The position numbers and the translations under genes were made by a program. Source: Botryococcus braunii (Eukaryota; Chlorophyta; Trebouxiophyceae). Taken from it: a DNA stretch of 18,757 nt. This document shows, one piece after another, positions 17,546-18,757 of this stretch (position 1 is the stretch's first letter; the number at the start of each line of letters is the position of its first letter). The notes below the pieces were generated by a model. It did not search any database, was not told the DNA's origin, and worked only from the letters and a program-made list of their open reading frames with translations. The stretch is taken from positions 55,001 to 73,757 of the forward strand of contig MVGU01001595.1 in the NCBI GenBank assembly GCA_002005505.1, read 5' to 3'.

Positions 17546-17960
17546 ATTGTACTAAAAATATCTAATTTGGTACCGTACCGACGGTAATTATTGTACTAAA
17601 AATAACTGGGTGGTCACTTCAAAAAATATTCGGAAATTCGTCGAATGATATGGCCAATAATTACCGCCTATATTTTTCAGAGGTACAGATGGCGGAATTC
17701 GCATCCCGAGGGTCAGGAATGATCAGACATTGTCACGAGATGGTTAGAAATATTCTTTGGTGCAATTTGGGTCCTATTGATGTAAAATTTCCATGATTAC
17801 AGCAGAAACACTAGCAATAGAAAACAAATAAAGAATATTCTGGATCCACTTCCGGAAGCCGACTTCCGGAAGCCGATTTTTGATACGGTCAATAATTACC
17901 GGCTATATTTTTCGGAATATTTATTATTTTTAATTACCGTAGTGGCCGTAAATATCGTAT
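17546..17960. repeat. AT-rich repeat debris
   Basis: Several words recur: ATTGTACTAAAAATA at 17546-17560 and 17590-17604; CAATAATTACCG plus CTATATTTTTC at 17655-17678 and 17890-17913; and the inverse, GGTAATTATTG, at about 17583. Direct and inverted copies together suggest remains of a small, probably non-autonomous element. I cannot define its ends. Confidence 0.55.
17848..17875. repeat. 14-bp tandem repeat with palindromic core
   Basis: ACTTCCGGAAGCCG occurs twice without a gap, each copy centred on the palindrome CTTCCGGAAG. Confidence 0.95.
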
Positions 17961-18757
17961 TAAAATTATTTCGGGTCCACCAACATTTGTTTTTAGGACA
18001 AAGTTTTAGGGAATTTCCAAAGGTCTTCGAGGGCGGTCAACCGGGTCCACTTATTACCACGCAGTCTTTTTTTTTTGTTCCCGCACTGCGGAAAAATGCC
18101 CCCCCTGACAATCAGAATATCGACTGGACAATAATGTCGTAGATCGTGAGCACCCCCATCCACCTTTATGAATGGGGGCTACATTTATGATGTGCATTGT
18201 GAAGTGACGTGACGGGTATGGACCAAATGTGGTCAGATGTCAGTCATTAGACGATACTTTAGGTAATATCACATGTGGCTACTCTCGAGAGTGCTTGAAA
18301 CCGTTTAAGGTTAGGCATGGACAATTTCGAGTGATAGCTGAACTACGGATAATTTAATCTTGACTAGGTTCCTTGGAGTACATTGGATTCATGTTGCTCA
18401 ATGGAGCACAGTTGCATACTATTAGATCAATGTTACTTCCTTTCAATAAATGGAATTAGACATCCTTGAAGGATGAGCGTTAACAACACTCAGAATCTGC
18501 GGCGGAATCAATCCAAGGAGTCCGCTCGACCGCTCGAGCGACTCCTTTCGAGTTGAATACCGAGCTTCCGTACCCAGCCCCTTTGGGTGTTACAATCCTA
18601 GCTCACGATCTGAGGGCGTAGCTCCGATGGAGGCTATAGCAATCTATGCTTGCTTAGCTTCATGTCAGTTTCAATGCCCTTGAGTATAAAGAGTCGTGTT
18701 TAGAGAATGGTTAGACTTGGGGTCCACTGTCTCGCCGCTCATGGCTGCACAATCCTT
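17961..18757. other. right edge, no gene; possible promoter-like stretch
   Basis: No coding region is recognisable. GTATAAAGAG at 18685-18694 looks like a TATA box in a context similar to the LTR promoter, and the DNA before it contains hairpins, so this may be the U3 of another LTR or a gene promoter running off the right edge. I found no LTR start or second copy to prove it. Confidence 0.3.
18515..18547. repeat. 13-bp stem-loop
   Basis: AAGGAGTCCGCTCG and CGAGCGACTCCTT pair over 13 bp with one bulged C and a 6-nt loop. It lies about 140 bp upstream of the TATA-like site. Confidence 0.75.

Overview
The window looks like nuclear DNA from the green lineage, most likely a streptophyte. It holds the last coding exon of a plant-type DNA topoisomerase I behind an intron, three dinucleotide tracts of about 50 units each, and a large, very young Ty3/gypsy-type LTR retrotransposon. 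A charophyte alga such as Chara is my guess from overall style, not something the sequence proves.

Layout. 1-1260: 3' part of a TOP1 intron with a (GT)50 tract and a foldback. 1261-1498: terminal TOP1 exon carrying the catalytic-tyrosine motif. 1499-2901: no gene seen, with a C18-(TC)53 tract. 2902-3841 (minus strand): two short ORFs, one of which carries Exo I- and Exo II-like motifs of a family B DNA polymerase and is probably a fossil of a viral or mobile-element polymerase. 3842-5052: no convincing gene, ending in an (AC)47 tract. 5057-14966: the retrotransposon, on the same strand as TOP1. 14971-18757: no gene found, but palindromes, a 40-bp-per-arm foldback, a ~137-bp imperfect direct duplication and AT-rich repeat debris.

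The retrotransposon has two ~1336-bp LTRs that differ at one base in my by-eye alignment, a ~0.9-kb leader with a duplicated hairpin, and a single long polyprotein reading region in the order gag - protease - acidic linker - phage/DIRS-type DNA adenine-methyltransferase-like domain - reverse transcriptase - RNase H - linker - PHD finger - HHCC/DDE integrase. It ends with a polypurine tract. The methyltransferase-like domain (FDLDACC and NPPF motifs kept) and the PHD finger are both unexpected in a Ty3/gypsy element. Together they suggest an element that may mark DNA and read histones. That pairing is the main discovery candidate here.

The copy cannot make the whole polyprotein as written: three -1 frameshifts, one +1 frameshift and one in-frame TAA fall between 10455 and 12905, although the LTRs are almost identical. 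So it was either copied in trans from an already defective source or carries assembly errors. The right end of the element also has 12 bp beyond the shared LTR that match sequence just upstream of the 3' LTR. With those 12 bp included, the element has TGT...ACA ends and a CCTC target duplication, which hints at integration from an LTR-LTR junction.
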